Shown: piece by piece, positions 9,104 to 16,484 of the stretch
Layout of the letters: each line of letters starts with the position of its first letter
How positions within the stretch are numbered: position 1 is the first letter of the stretch
Assembly: GCA_017548425.1 (NCBI GenBank)
Contig: JAFZAB010000122.1
Span: forward strand, 1-58,127
Origin: Victivallales bacterium
GTDB lineage: Bacteria > Verrucomicrobiota > Lentisphaeria > Oligosphaerales > Oligosphaeraceae
Reading direction: 5' to 3'
Length of the DNA: 58,127 nt
Notes under the pieces: model-generated
What the model saw: only the letters and a program-made list of their open reading frames with translations
Database searches by the model: none
What the model was told of the DNA's origin: nothing
Position numbers and translations under genes: made by a program

Positions 9104-10820
9104 GAATAAACTCCAACATCTCAGGCCTCTGGTTGAGAATCATGCTTTCATAGAATTCAATTTCATCCAGATTTGAATCAAGAAGCTTGCCCATGTCCTT
9201 CTTGAAAAAGTCCATGTCTCTGCCGTATTTCGCGCCTTCGCGGAAGATGCCGATCTTGATTGGCTTGCTGCCTGTGATCTCATCCGTGAAATAGGAGGAG
9301 AAATCCGTGCCATTTTGCCAGTTCTTGCCGATCATGACGACACCATCGATGGATCCGTCGGCAAAGTAGCGTTTGTAAAGCCACGGAAGCGGCCCGAAAG
9401 TCGTGTTGAAATTGTCGTCGCCTTTCATTTCGATTGGCAACGGAGCGGACATGTAGATGGGCCGACCGTTCGTCAAAGCTTTGCAGTTTTTGAAGAAATC
9501 CGCGATGCCTTCCGCGCGAATTTGGCAGACGCCTTCCTTGTCTGCTTCCGTCCCGTTATAGTCATGATCATAACGTGCTTTGAATTTCGCAAGCACTTCT
9601 GGATTAAAGCCATATCGCTCCGCATCGGCACGGACGCTATGGCAGCGAGTGTTGAACATGAAGCCGTCGAATGGATATTCCGCTAATTCACGGAAACGAT
9701 CCACGCCATGTTTCATGCCTTTTTCGGTGGCGTATTCGACCACCCCCAGATAGTATTGTGTCTGTGGAATGACACCTACCAGGCATCCAACGCAACGGTC
9801 TTGATAATCCCATGCGGCGGGGCCAGATAATTGCGAAAAATTGATCCACGTCTTTTCCGGATTGCCGCTTCCCCAGTTCCATACAGACGGAACCATCTTC
9901 CCTTTCGTATTGTATAGTTCTCCCTGCCCTGTCTGCTGCGTGATGACCATGGAATAGTTGGAGCTGTTGTCTGTGCAATCCAACTTGATATACGGCTGCG
10001 TAATATTCAGTCCGGAAATAACTATCTGATTGCAACCATTCACTTTATGCGCCATGAAAGAGAACGGTTTGTCATATGGTGTATATTGCTTGTTGTCTGC
10101 GCTGACGTAAATTCGGAGATTTTCTTGCGTGATCTTGCCAAGCGGAAGTCCCTTCCATTTCGATGGATTGGTAAAGACAATTTTTTCAATTGGCAGCCGA
10201 CGTGCCTCTTCGTTGATCTTTTGTACATCAATATCCGTTATCTTGAATCGCGGATCGATTTCCGCCAACGCGTCCGGATTGTCCATATAGAACGGATCCA
10301 TCAGCGCCCATCCTTTAAGCTTGTCGTAGATGGACTTATAGCGTTCCGAAATATTGGCGTTGGAATAGCAGACGCCCGCGTCATCGTGAAGGCTTTCCCA
10401 TGCCCAGACTTCCATACCGTATTTGTGTCCGATGCGGATGGTCTCCGTGCATGGATTGTAATGTTTGTAGGTTTCCACCAGCCGCAAGGCCTCCTTTTCA
10501 TATGTCCAATGGAGAGCGTCGTTGTCGCCGTATTGCGCAGCGACTTTTGTTGGATAATGTGTCAATCCGCAGACATTGACGCGCAGGTAAATTTTTCGTA
10601 TCCCTGCATCCGCCAACTGCTTAAGCTCTTTTTCGTATTCTTCCAATGGATAATAATCTTCCGGCCCCTTGTGCATGGAAAAAACATAGTCCAGGAAGTC
10701 GATGGTGGCGCTGACCTGTGGCGTCTTTTTCGCTGTCGGAGCATCCTGAGCGTGAACAAAAGCCCCTGCAACCGAAAGGGTTACCGTGGCAAGCAAGAAA
10801 TTCTTCATGGCGGAATGCAT
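9072..10820 (-). CDS. Exported TIM-barrel protein, GH10-like (DUF187/GHL10-related), with an internal beta insert
   Basis: From the ATG at 10820 (AGGAAACGCC just before it; an upstream ATG at 10883 lies in repeat DNA) the protein is 582 residues with a signal peptide (MKNFLLATVTLSVAGAFVHA after a short extension). The start of the mature part (DFLDYVFSMHKG, then ELKQLADAGIRKIYLRVNV) and the end (FRELAEYPFDGFMFNTRCHS, KIGIFREG) read as a (beta/alpha)8 barrel like the GHL10 group. Between them, residues about 190-330 form a beta-rich insert (NLRIYVSADNKQYTPYD, NQIVISGLNITQPYIKLD) resembling a carbohydrate-binding sandwich. Catalytic residues could not be fixed. The last residues (RMDTNKH) are coded by the 10-bp intergenic repeat. 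Confidence 0.65.
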   Translation of the reverse strand: MHSAMKNFLLATVTLSVAGAFVHAQDAPTAKKTPQVSATIDFLDYVFSMHKGPEDYYPLEEYEKELKQLADAGIRKIYLRVNVCGLTHYPTKVAAQYGDNDALHWTYEKEALRLVETYKHYNPCTETIRIGHKYGMEVWAWESLHDDAGVCYSNANISERYKSIYDKLKGWALMDPFYMDNPDALAEIDPRFKITDIDVQKINEEARRLPIEKIVFTNPSKWKGLPLGKITQENLRIYVSADNKQYTPYDKPFSFMAHKVNGCNQIVISGLNITQPYIKLDCTDNSSNYSMVITQQTGQGELYNTKGKMVPSVWNWGSGNPEKTWINFSQLSGPAAWDYQDRCVGCLVGVIPQTQYYLGVVEYATEKGMKHGVDRFRELAEYPFDGFMFNTRCHSVRADAERYGFNPEVLAKFKARYDHDYNGTEADKEGVCQIRAEGIADFFKNCKALTNGRPIYMSAPLPIEMKGDDNFNTTFGPLPWLYKRYFADGSIDGVVMIGKNWQNGTDFSSYFTDEITGSKPIKIGIFREGAKYGRDMDFFKKDMGKLLDSNLDEIEFYESMILNQRPEMLEFIRKPRMDTNKH

Positions 10821-10868
10821 GGCGTTTCCTATGGGAAAGCAATCTTGTGAACAGACAACATGGTGCAA

Positions 10869-10914
10869 CCCATACTGTACCACGCCTTCAGGAGTTTTCT
10901 ACTAATGGTATTTG
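10869..10914. repeat. 46-bp direct repeat, left copy
   Basis: Begins CCCATACTGTACCACGCCTT and ends GGTATTTG. It matches 12,758-12,803 at 44 of 46 bases in the same orientation; the pair brackets the Rpn gene and its broken partner. Immediately upstream of the GH10-like gene's start region. Confidence 0.85.
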
Positions 10915-11204
10915 TTTCCTTTGCAACAGAAGAAAGTTTATGTTTGCGGAGAACTTGAAGCAGTTCAACAGGAGCGCTAACGAAACAACTTACTTTTTTG
11001 ATGCTCTGACTAATTTGAAACAACTTGTGATAGTCCAATTTCTGCAAATCCAGACTATCAGGCGAATCCTAGCTGTTGCCCAATACACACAAACACACAT
11101 AATATATCATTTTATTGCAATAATCATAAAGAATCTCATAAAGTCATCCAAAGATTATGACTTTATAGGAATTCTTATGACTTCTATATAATTCAATTAA
11201 TTGC
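10915..11204. other. AT-rich intergenic stretch with no recognised feature
   Basis: About 290 bases, very rich in A and T, between the left 46-bp repeat and the promoter of the Rpn gene. Open frames in it are short and show no family resemblance. No terminator or RNA gene was recognised. Confidence 0.4.
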
Positions 11205-11232
11205 TTGCATTATTTAAATGGTGGTGTATAGT
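11205..11232 (+). promoter_or_regulatory. Probable sigma-70-type promoter of the Rpn gene
   Basis: TTGCAT (11205-11210) and TATAGT (11227-11232) are separated by 16 bp, about 100 bp before the Rpn start codon. The 90-base leader that follows is AT-rich and has no clear fold. Confidence 0.45.
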
Positions 11233-11332
11233 ATGGGAAAGACAAAAAAACGACTGATATTCTAAAAAAGATGGATATTATAGCGAAAGGTGCTATAATA
11301 ATTAATTGGATGGCTAATCCAAAGGAGTGGAC

Positions 11333-12403
11333 ATGGGAGCGAAGGACAAGGCGCTCAGACGGTATTTGTCAGACTACAAGGTTATTGCGGATATCTTCAA
11401 CATTGCTTTCGGCATGGACGGGCTGACCGTTGATCCGAAGGCGTTGAAGGATCTTGATTCCGTGCAGGTGATGGCGACACAGACAAAAGAGGACACGAAA
11501 GACGCGAAGAATCAGCCATCATATCGCGAACGGATTCACGATGGTGTGGCGACGCTGGAGACGGAATTCGGAGGAAGTCCAGCCAGCCTCGTCTTAGGCG
11601 TCGAAGGACAGACAAAGGTCTCGCAAGCCATGCCGCTGCGCATCATGCAGTACGAAGACCAGTCGCTGACATTCATTGCGGAGCGAATGGCAGAAGGCGT
11701 CAAGTCGAAAGACACTCCAGGCGACTGGTTCACAGGCTGGCCGGAGGGAGCCATTCTGCCATCGCCGTTGAGTGTCACCCTGTACACGGGAAAGGGCGAC
11801 TGGACGGGGCCGCGAAGCCTGCGGGAGTTGCAAGGGAACATACCCGAGGCGTTATCCAGACGAATGACGGACGTCCCCCTGAACGTGCTGACGCTCAAAG
11901 ATATATGCCAATACGATCCCGACAGTCTCCTCTCGGACATCGGGGTGGTGGCGGCGTATATAGTCTATGAGAAGGATTCAGATAAACTGAAAGAGCTCAT
12001 CGAGACGAAGGAAAAATTCCGTCATCTTTCAAGAAAGGGTTTTGACGTGATCAACACCCATCGGAAATTGGCAATCACAATACCTGAAGACGAGGAGGAA
12101 ATCGACATGCATTACGCGGAACAAGTTTGGGCAAACAAGGCGAAGGAGGAAGGAATCCTGATCGGCGAGGAGCGTGGGATCAGGCTTGGCGAGGAGCGTG
12201 GGATCAGGCTTGGCGAGGAGCGTGGGATCAGGCTTGGCGAGGAGCGTGGGAAAGCAGAAGAACGTCAGAAGAACATCAGAAATGTCATAGATATGTGCAA
12301 CAGTCTCGGCGTACCACGGGAGGCGATCATCAACCAGTTGGTGAAATGTTTCAATCTTTCATGCGATGAAGCTGTGGTATTGGTAGATAAAAAGCTTTCT
12401 TGA
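11333..12403 (+). CDS. Rpn-family recombination-promoting nuclease / PD-(D/E)XK transposase-like protein
   Basis: A 356-residue protein typical of the Rpn/PDDEXK transposase family in gut bacteria: start KDKALRRYLSDYKVIADIFNIAF, then a long catalytic region with YRERIHDGV..LVLGVEGQTKVSQAMPLRIMQYE, where Glu and Gln of GVEGQT and the residues around it match the nuclease core. The tail has a charged heptad-like region (residues about 260-310) made of three GEERGIRL repeats, then a C-terminal helical motif of about 45 residues (NIRNVIDMCNSLGVPREAIINQLVKCF). AAAGGAG at 11321-11327 fixes the ATG at 11333. Family members cut DNA and promote RecA-independent recombination, and appear in multiple drifting copies, as here (remnant at 12,448). 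Confidence 0.8.
   Translation: MGAKDKALRRYLSDYKVIADIFNIAFGMDGLTVDPKALKDLDSVQVMATQTKEDTKDAKNQPSYRERIHDGVATLETEFGGSPASLVLGVEGQTKVSQAMPLRIMQYEDQSLTFIAERMAEGVKSKDTPGDWFTGWPEGAILPSPLSVTLYTGKGDWTGPRSLRELQGNIPEALSRRMTDVPLNVLTLKDICQYDPDSLLSDIGVVAAYIVYEKDSDKLKELIETKEKFRHLSRKGFDVINTHRKLAITIPEDEEEIDMHYAEQVWANKAKEEGILIGEERGIRLGEERGIRLGEERGIRLGEERGKAEERQKNIRNVIDMCNSLGVPREAIINQLVKCFNLSCDEAVVLVDKKLS
12164..12250 (+). repeat. 24-bp tandem repeat inside the Rpn gene
   Basis: Three exact copies of a 24-bp unit beginning GGCGAGGAGCGTGGGATCAG start at 12164, 12188 and 12212, with a 15-bp fourth part at 12236. Each adds GEERGIRL to the charged helical linker. Because 24 is a multiple of 3, copy number can change without breaking the frame. 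Confidence 0.95.
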
Positions 12404-12447
12404 AATTCCCTTTATTGGAGGTGAATGTCTACAAGTTCATTGGGAAC

Positions 12448-12698
12448 TGGCAATCACAATACCTGAAGACGAGGATGAAATCGACATGCATTACGCGGAA
12501 CAAGTTTGGAAGAAAGAAGCGGAAGAAAATGAACGCCGCAGAAACATCGGTATTTTCATCGATGGATGCCTTAGTTTTGGAATCAAGCAGGAGGCCATTG
12601 CCAGCAAGTTGGTGGAACTATACAAACTGTCACATACTGACGCCATGTCGCTGATTAAATCACGGCCAGATACTAACGTTTCCCATTCAGCTTTGTAA
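12448..12698 (+). pseudogene. Broken second Rpn gene: tail segment only
   Basis: Bases 12448-12509 repeat 12069-12130 of the Rpn gene with a single mismatch, then diverge, but the protein continues as an Rpn C-terminus (NIGIFIDGCLSFGIKQEAIASKLVELYKL compares with NIRNVIDMCNSLGVPREAIINQLVKCF). It lacks the GEERGIRL repeats and the nuclease domain. Its frame differs from the intact gene, which ends properly at 12403, so this is a leftover of a separate paralogue, not a frameshift of the first. An ATG at 12486 could start a 70-residue peptide, without a ribosome site. Confidence 0.7.
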
Positions 12699-12757
12699 TA
12701 GCTTCTACATCACAATACTTGAAAACGTTTCTTTTTCAATGTACAATTCATGTGCAT

Positions 12758-12803
12758 CCCATACTGTACCACGCCTTCAGGAGTTTTCTACAAAAGGTAT
12801 TTG
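12758..12803. repeat. 46-bp direct repeat, right copy
   Basis: Matches 10,869-10,914 at 44 of 46 bases; differences are two T-to-A changes near the right end. Spacing between copies is 1,889 bp and includes the Rpn gene, its promoter and the broken tail. Confidence 0.85.
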
Positions 12804-12925
12804 CATTCCCCCCATGCATGTGCTAAACTATTTTCTGTTACGGATATGGTCTTCTCCATTTCATCCTGCATTGTCGAGCCAATGCGGTGTTTCCTCCATT
12901 TCCGTAATTTTCAAACTCCGATAGT

Positions 12926-12946
12926 TCCTTCGGCACTACCGAAGGA
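12926..12946. promoter_or_regulatory. Perfect hairpin before the fic gene
   Basis: TCCTTCGG-CACTA-CCGAAGGA, an 8-bp perfect stem with a 5-nt loop, ends 27 bp before the BRO-Fic start. There is no T-run, so it is more likely an operator or a leader hairpin than a terminator; its right arm carries GGAG, which could be masked as a ribosome site. Confidence 0.5.
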
Positions 12947-12973
12947 GTACCTATATATAAATAGTAAAGCATC

Positions 12974-13849
12974 ATGCCCAAGATATCCATTCGATTCTTC
13001 AATGACCAGGAAGTGCGGGCCGTCTGGAATGATGAGACAGGCGGCTGGTTCTTCTCCGTATTGGATGTCGTTGGCGTCTTGAACGTCCAAAGCGACTACA
13101 CCAAGACACGCAACTACTGGAAGTGGCTCAAGGCCAAGCTGAAGCGTGAAGGGAATCAGTTGGTTAGTGCCACTATCCAACTGAAACTGCTGGCCGCCGA
13201 TGGCAAGCGATACGCCACGGATGTTCTTGATGCGCAAGGTATTACTGAACTTGTCAAGGCATTTCCAAACAACAAGGCCGCTGGTTTTCTCGATTGGTTC
13301 CTCTATTCGGACAACACAATCGATGGCAAAAGCAAGCAGAAGGCTTACGCGCTTTTCGAAAGCAGATTGATTGAAAGCATCGAAACAGGAACCGTGAAGG
13401 GACTGCAGCAAATCCACGCCTATCTCTTCGGCGGACTTTACGATTTTGCAGGGCAAATCCGCTCCGTGAACATCTCCAAAGGTGGCTTTTCATTCGCGCA
13501 GGCTCTTTACCTTCACGACGCCTTGAAACAAATCGAAGCAATGCCGGAAAACAATTTTGATGAAATCATCGACAAATATGCCGAGATGAATGTCGCCCAT
13601 CCGTTCCGTGAAGGGAATGGACGCGCCACACGGATTTGGCTGGACATGATGCTGAAGAAGAATCTTCGCCTATGCATCGATTGGAGCCAAGTCGATAAAC
13701 GCACCTATCTCGATGCCATGCAACATAGTGTGACGGATACCGAAATGCTCAAGTTTCTGCTTCGCTCCGCCCTTACGGACAAAATCGCCGATCGCGAAAT
13801 TTTCATGAAAGGCATCGACTACTCCTATTATTATGAGGAGAATGATTGA
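12974..13849 (+). CDS. BRO-N/Fic fusion protein (Fic-family AMP-transferase)
   Basis: The first ~95 of 291 residues form a BRO-N-type domain ([23 protein letters not shown], ending in a basic stretch KAKLKREG), a module of phage repressors that binds DNA. The rest is a Fic domain with the full active-site motif [12 protein letters not shown] at 209-220, and the upstream flap [10 protein letters not shown]. Fic enzymes move AMP from ATP to a target hydroxyl. The C-terminus [12 protein letters not shown] resembles the class III inhibitory motif (S/T)xxxE(G/N), though the last position is Glu. The gene stands alone after a perfect hairpin, in an island with Rpn nuclease DNA. A toxin or defence role is inference. 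Confidence 0.85.
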   Translation: MPKISIRFFNDQEVRAVWNDETGGWFFSVLDVVGVLNVQSDYTKTRNYWKWLKAKLKREGNQLVSATIQLKLLAADGKRYATDVLDAQGITELVKAFPNNKAAGFLDWFLYSDNTIDGKSKQKAYALFESRLIESIETGTVKGLQQIHAYLFGGLYDFAGQIRSVNISKGGFSFAQALYLHDALKQIEAMPENNFDEIIDKYAEMNVAHPFREGNGRATRIWLDMMLKKNLRLCIDWSQVDKRTYLDAMQHSVTDTEMLKFLLRSALTDKIADREIFMKGIDYSYYYEEND

Positions 13850-14095
13850 AGTAGCGACGATGCGATTGTAGCGATGGCGTCCACGTTGTTAGGTAAGATG
13901 TGGCGGCGGCGTCTCGCCGTCGCATGTGGGCAACGCCCACGAATTATATGCAATGATAGACAGGATTTATTAAGCTTTTTCCGCCCTTTCCTTTTATGAA
14001 CACCCAAAATACTTGTGCAGTTGGATTCCATAAGACGGACAGGAAGGAGGACTTTTTTACATGAGCAACGCAGCAATCTTGCGGTGCCAAAAACG
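13850..14095. repeat. Hairpin-bearing spacer after fic (decayed copy of the GC hairpin repeat)
   Basis: Right after the fic stop the bases GAAGTAGCGACG resemble the start of the unit seen at 8954 and 36,826. Two hairpins follow: CGGCG-TCT-CGCCG (13907-13919) and GTGGGC-AAC-GCCCAC (13926-13940). The remaining 150 bases up to the convergent phosphoesterase gene hold nothing I recognise. Confidence 0.5.
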
Positions 14096-16444
14096 TCACC
14101 GTTTTCTGATGGCCATGATCCGTCCACAGCAATCGGAGACATAGACATGGCCACCATCTGCACACATTCCGTTCAAAATCGGCATACCGATGACAAACTC
14201 CTCCACGACAACGCCATCCGCAACATTCAGTTTGTAGAGCCGTCCGTCATTCGCGCCAACCCACAATGCCTCGTCGTCAAGAAACGGCGTGGCGGTGACG
14301 GCGGGCGGATTTCCCGTGATATAATCGCCTGTCGGCGTAATGGATGCCTTCGGCATGAAACGCCATTCGTCCTTTCCCGTTGTAGGATTGAATGCACCCA
14401 GTCCATTGTCGCCCGAAGCGATGAGCAGCAGGCCGTTGGGCAGCTTCAGCGGGGCAGCCGTCGTATGGGCGCATGGATACGACTTGTACTCCGCTAAAAG
14501 TCCGCCATTCATCATGTTCAGCCGCAGGAGATTGCGCAAGCTTCCGATGAGCCACACGGCATCGCCGTCCGGCAAGGCTGTGGATTCAGCGAAAAGCGTC
14601 TTGTACCGCCAGATGATGTCGCCTGTCTTCAAATCATGACGATACAGACCGTTAAGCCGCGAAAGGACGAACACGCTACCATCCGAAAGAGCCAGCTTGT
14701 CCTCTGCTTCCGTGCGGTCCTCCACTTCCCAAGCAGTGTTGTTCCAGATAGTTATACCATTCTCCGCACGGATGCCGCGCAGATGCCGTCCATAGCCGCC
14801 CACCACGATTCCGTCTTGGCAAGCCAAGCCTGATGTGACGGGATCGCCGATGGACGGATCAGATTCGTTCAGCCACGTCCGCCGTCCAGTCGCTACATCA
14901 ACGGCATGGATGTTGGCATGCGTGTCGATGGCGTAAATGCGTTTGCCATCCGTTGCGAAATTGTTGCGGATTCCATAGCCTGTGGAATAATGCCAGACAA
15001 TCTCGCCAGTCTTGGTTAAAATGGCGTAAAGTCCGCCGTTCTCCGCGTTTGCATCGTCACAGACAGCAACGACAAGCAGTCCGTTCACCAATTTCAAATC
15101 GGCCATGGCGATGGTCGCGGGCAATTGTGTGGCCCATGCCAAACGGTTTGCTTTTCCATCTGCAACGGCAAAGTTGCGCATGATTTTTCCGCCAGATTTT
15201 GTTCTTGCGGCCAACGTGATCCTAGTCCCTCCAGAAAGCATCCATGCCGTCCTGCCCTGCCATCCTGCCTGGCTGATTCGTGACAATTCCACGGCTTCAC
15301 CATCCTTTGTCGCCGTAACGGAAGCGATTTCATCGCCGCCACAATATGCGTCCGCCGTGATGATAAGATTGTCTCCTTCATGCAAAAACATACCATCGCG
15401 AGGCGTGACAAGTTCAAGATGCTCCACAGCATTCATAAAGAAAAGTTCGCTATTTGCCGCTAGCGTCTTTCTGTCGAGTGTCACGACGCGGAACGATGGC
15501 GCAAAGCAGCCTTCACCGCCCTTGTTCGGAGCCGACACGCAGAACGATTTGCGACCAGAGGGATATTTCCTTACAACATTGCAATGCTTGTGGCCATAAA
15601 TGGCGCAGACGAAATGCTCGTCGTCAAAAACAACATCGCCGTCATGAGAAGCCATCTTGAATCCAACCCAATCAGGCAGATCATGGCAGACCAGTATTTT
15701 CTTCTTGTCAGGGAAACGCCGGCATATCGCTTTTAGCCAATCGCCACAATCCAGCATGTCATATTGAATGGGCGCCCCCCAGCTGTTGTATATCGGCACG
15801 ACAACAAACAGAAATCCGCTCAATTCAAAAGACTCCCACCACGGTCCGAATATTGACATGTACGGGCAATTGCTTCCATACAGCCCGCGACCGCGAAAAT
15901 CGACGTCATGGTTGCCGCAGGCATAGACGACGGGAATTCCGCCCATCGTGGCGGCGTTGACCATATCCCGCTGGACTTCCATGCCAAGCGGTGACCTCGC
16001 GCTAATATCCCCTGCGTTGATGAACAGATTGACTTCTGGATGATTGGCAAAATAGGCTCGTATCTGTTCCATGAATGACAATTCGTGGGTCTCGGAATCG
16101 CCGATAGCGACCATCGTGAGCGTATCTCCCGTGACAGGTCGTGCCTCATGCAGCAGAAAGTCATACGTGGTCCGTTCAGCTGAAAGTCGATGCCAGAAAC
16201 GCGTGACATCCGCTGTATAACTCTCTGTTCTATGGACATAGACGGTCTTGGCCTTGCTGTTTATTTGCAGTGTGTAACGGCCGTTCGCATCGGTGACGGC
16301 AAAGCCATATCCATCGCTGACAAGCATCCCCGGGAGGCCGGGCTCGTCCGGCGAAGGCCAGCCATCGCCATTCTTGTCAAATCGCACAATTCCCGAAATG
16401 GACGCTCCGATGCAGGAAAGACATGACAACACAGCCATTACCAT
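14096..16444 (-). CDS. Calcineurin-like phosphoesterase with MetallophosN domain and PQQ-type beta-propeller
   Basis: A 782-residue exported protein. After a short signal peptide (about 1-16) comes a MetallophosN/SdrD-like sandwich (GIVRFDKNGDGWPSPDEPG, a Ca-binding-type Asp-rich loop), then a metallophosphoesterase domain (about 85-300) with GDSETHE, NAGDIS, CGNHD, VCHDLPDW and GHKH; the first motif departs from the usual GDxH. From about 400 to the end are PQQ/BamB-like repeats (LYAILTKTGEIVWHY, IHAVDVATGRRTW, LGAFNPTTGKDEW, LYKLNVADG), a seven- or eight-blade propeller. It would hydrolyse a phosphoester outside the cytoplasm, the propeller binding a partner or ligand. ATG 16444 is chosen because AAAGGG lies 8 nt upstream. 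Confidence 0.8.
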   Translation of the reverse strand: MVMAVLSCLSCIGASISGIVRFDKNGDGWPSPDEPGLPGMLVSDGYGFAVTDANGRYTLQINSKAKTVYVHRTESYTADVTRFWHRLSAERTTYDFLLHEARPVTGDTLTMVAIGDSETHELSFMEQIRAYFANHPEVNLFINAGDISARSPLGMEVQRDMVNAATMGGIPVVYACGNHDVDFRGRGLYGSNCPYMSIFGPWWESFELSGFLFVVVPIYNSWGAPIQYDMLDCGDWLKAICRRFPDKKKILVCHDLPDWVGFKMASHDGDVVFDDEHFVCAIYGHKHCNVVRKYPSGRKSFCVSAPNKGGEGCFAPSFRVVTLDRKTLAANSELFFMNAVEHLELVTPRDGMFLHEGDNLIITADAYCGGDEIASVTATKDGEAVELSRISQAGWQGRTAWMLSGGTRITLAARTKSGGKIMRNFAVADGKANRLAWATQLPATIAMADLKLVNGLLVVAVCDDANAENGGLYAILTKTGEIVWHYSTGYGIRNNFATDGKRIYAIDTHANIHAVDVATGRRTWLNESDPSIGDPVTSGLACQDGIVVGGYGRHLRGIRAENGITIWNNTAWEVEDRTEAEDKLALSDGSVFVLSRLNGLYRHDLKTGDIIWRYKTLFAESTALPDGDAVWLIGSLRNLLRLNMMNGGLLAEYKSYPCAHTTAAPLKLPNGLLLIASGDNGLGAFNPTTGKDEWRFMPKASITPTGDYITGNPPAVTATPFLDDEALWVGANDGRLYKLNVADGVVVEEFVIGMPILNGMCADGGHVYVSDCCGRIMAIRKR

Positions 16445-16484
16445 AATCAAAACCCTTTGTTATATTTATATAAAAGATAAAAGT

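Noticed and set aside
12164..12250. Repeat cluster as a CRISPR array
   Set aside because: Units are directly joined without spacers, lie inside a coding frame, and no cas gene is present.
12404..12698. Second Rpn tail as a frameshift of the first gene
   Set aside because: The first gene has its own complete C-terminus and stop; the shared 62 bp is a duplicate, with different sequence after it.
10869..12803. 46-bp repeats as terminal repeats of an insertion sequence
   Set aside because: They are direct, not inverted, and no DDE or HUH transposase lies between them.
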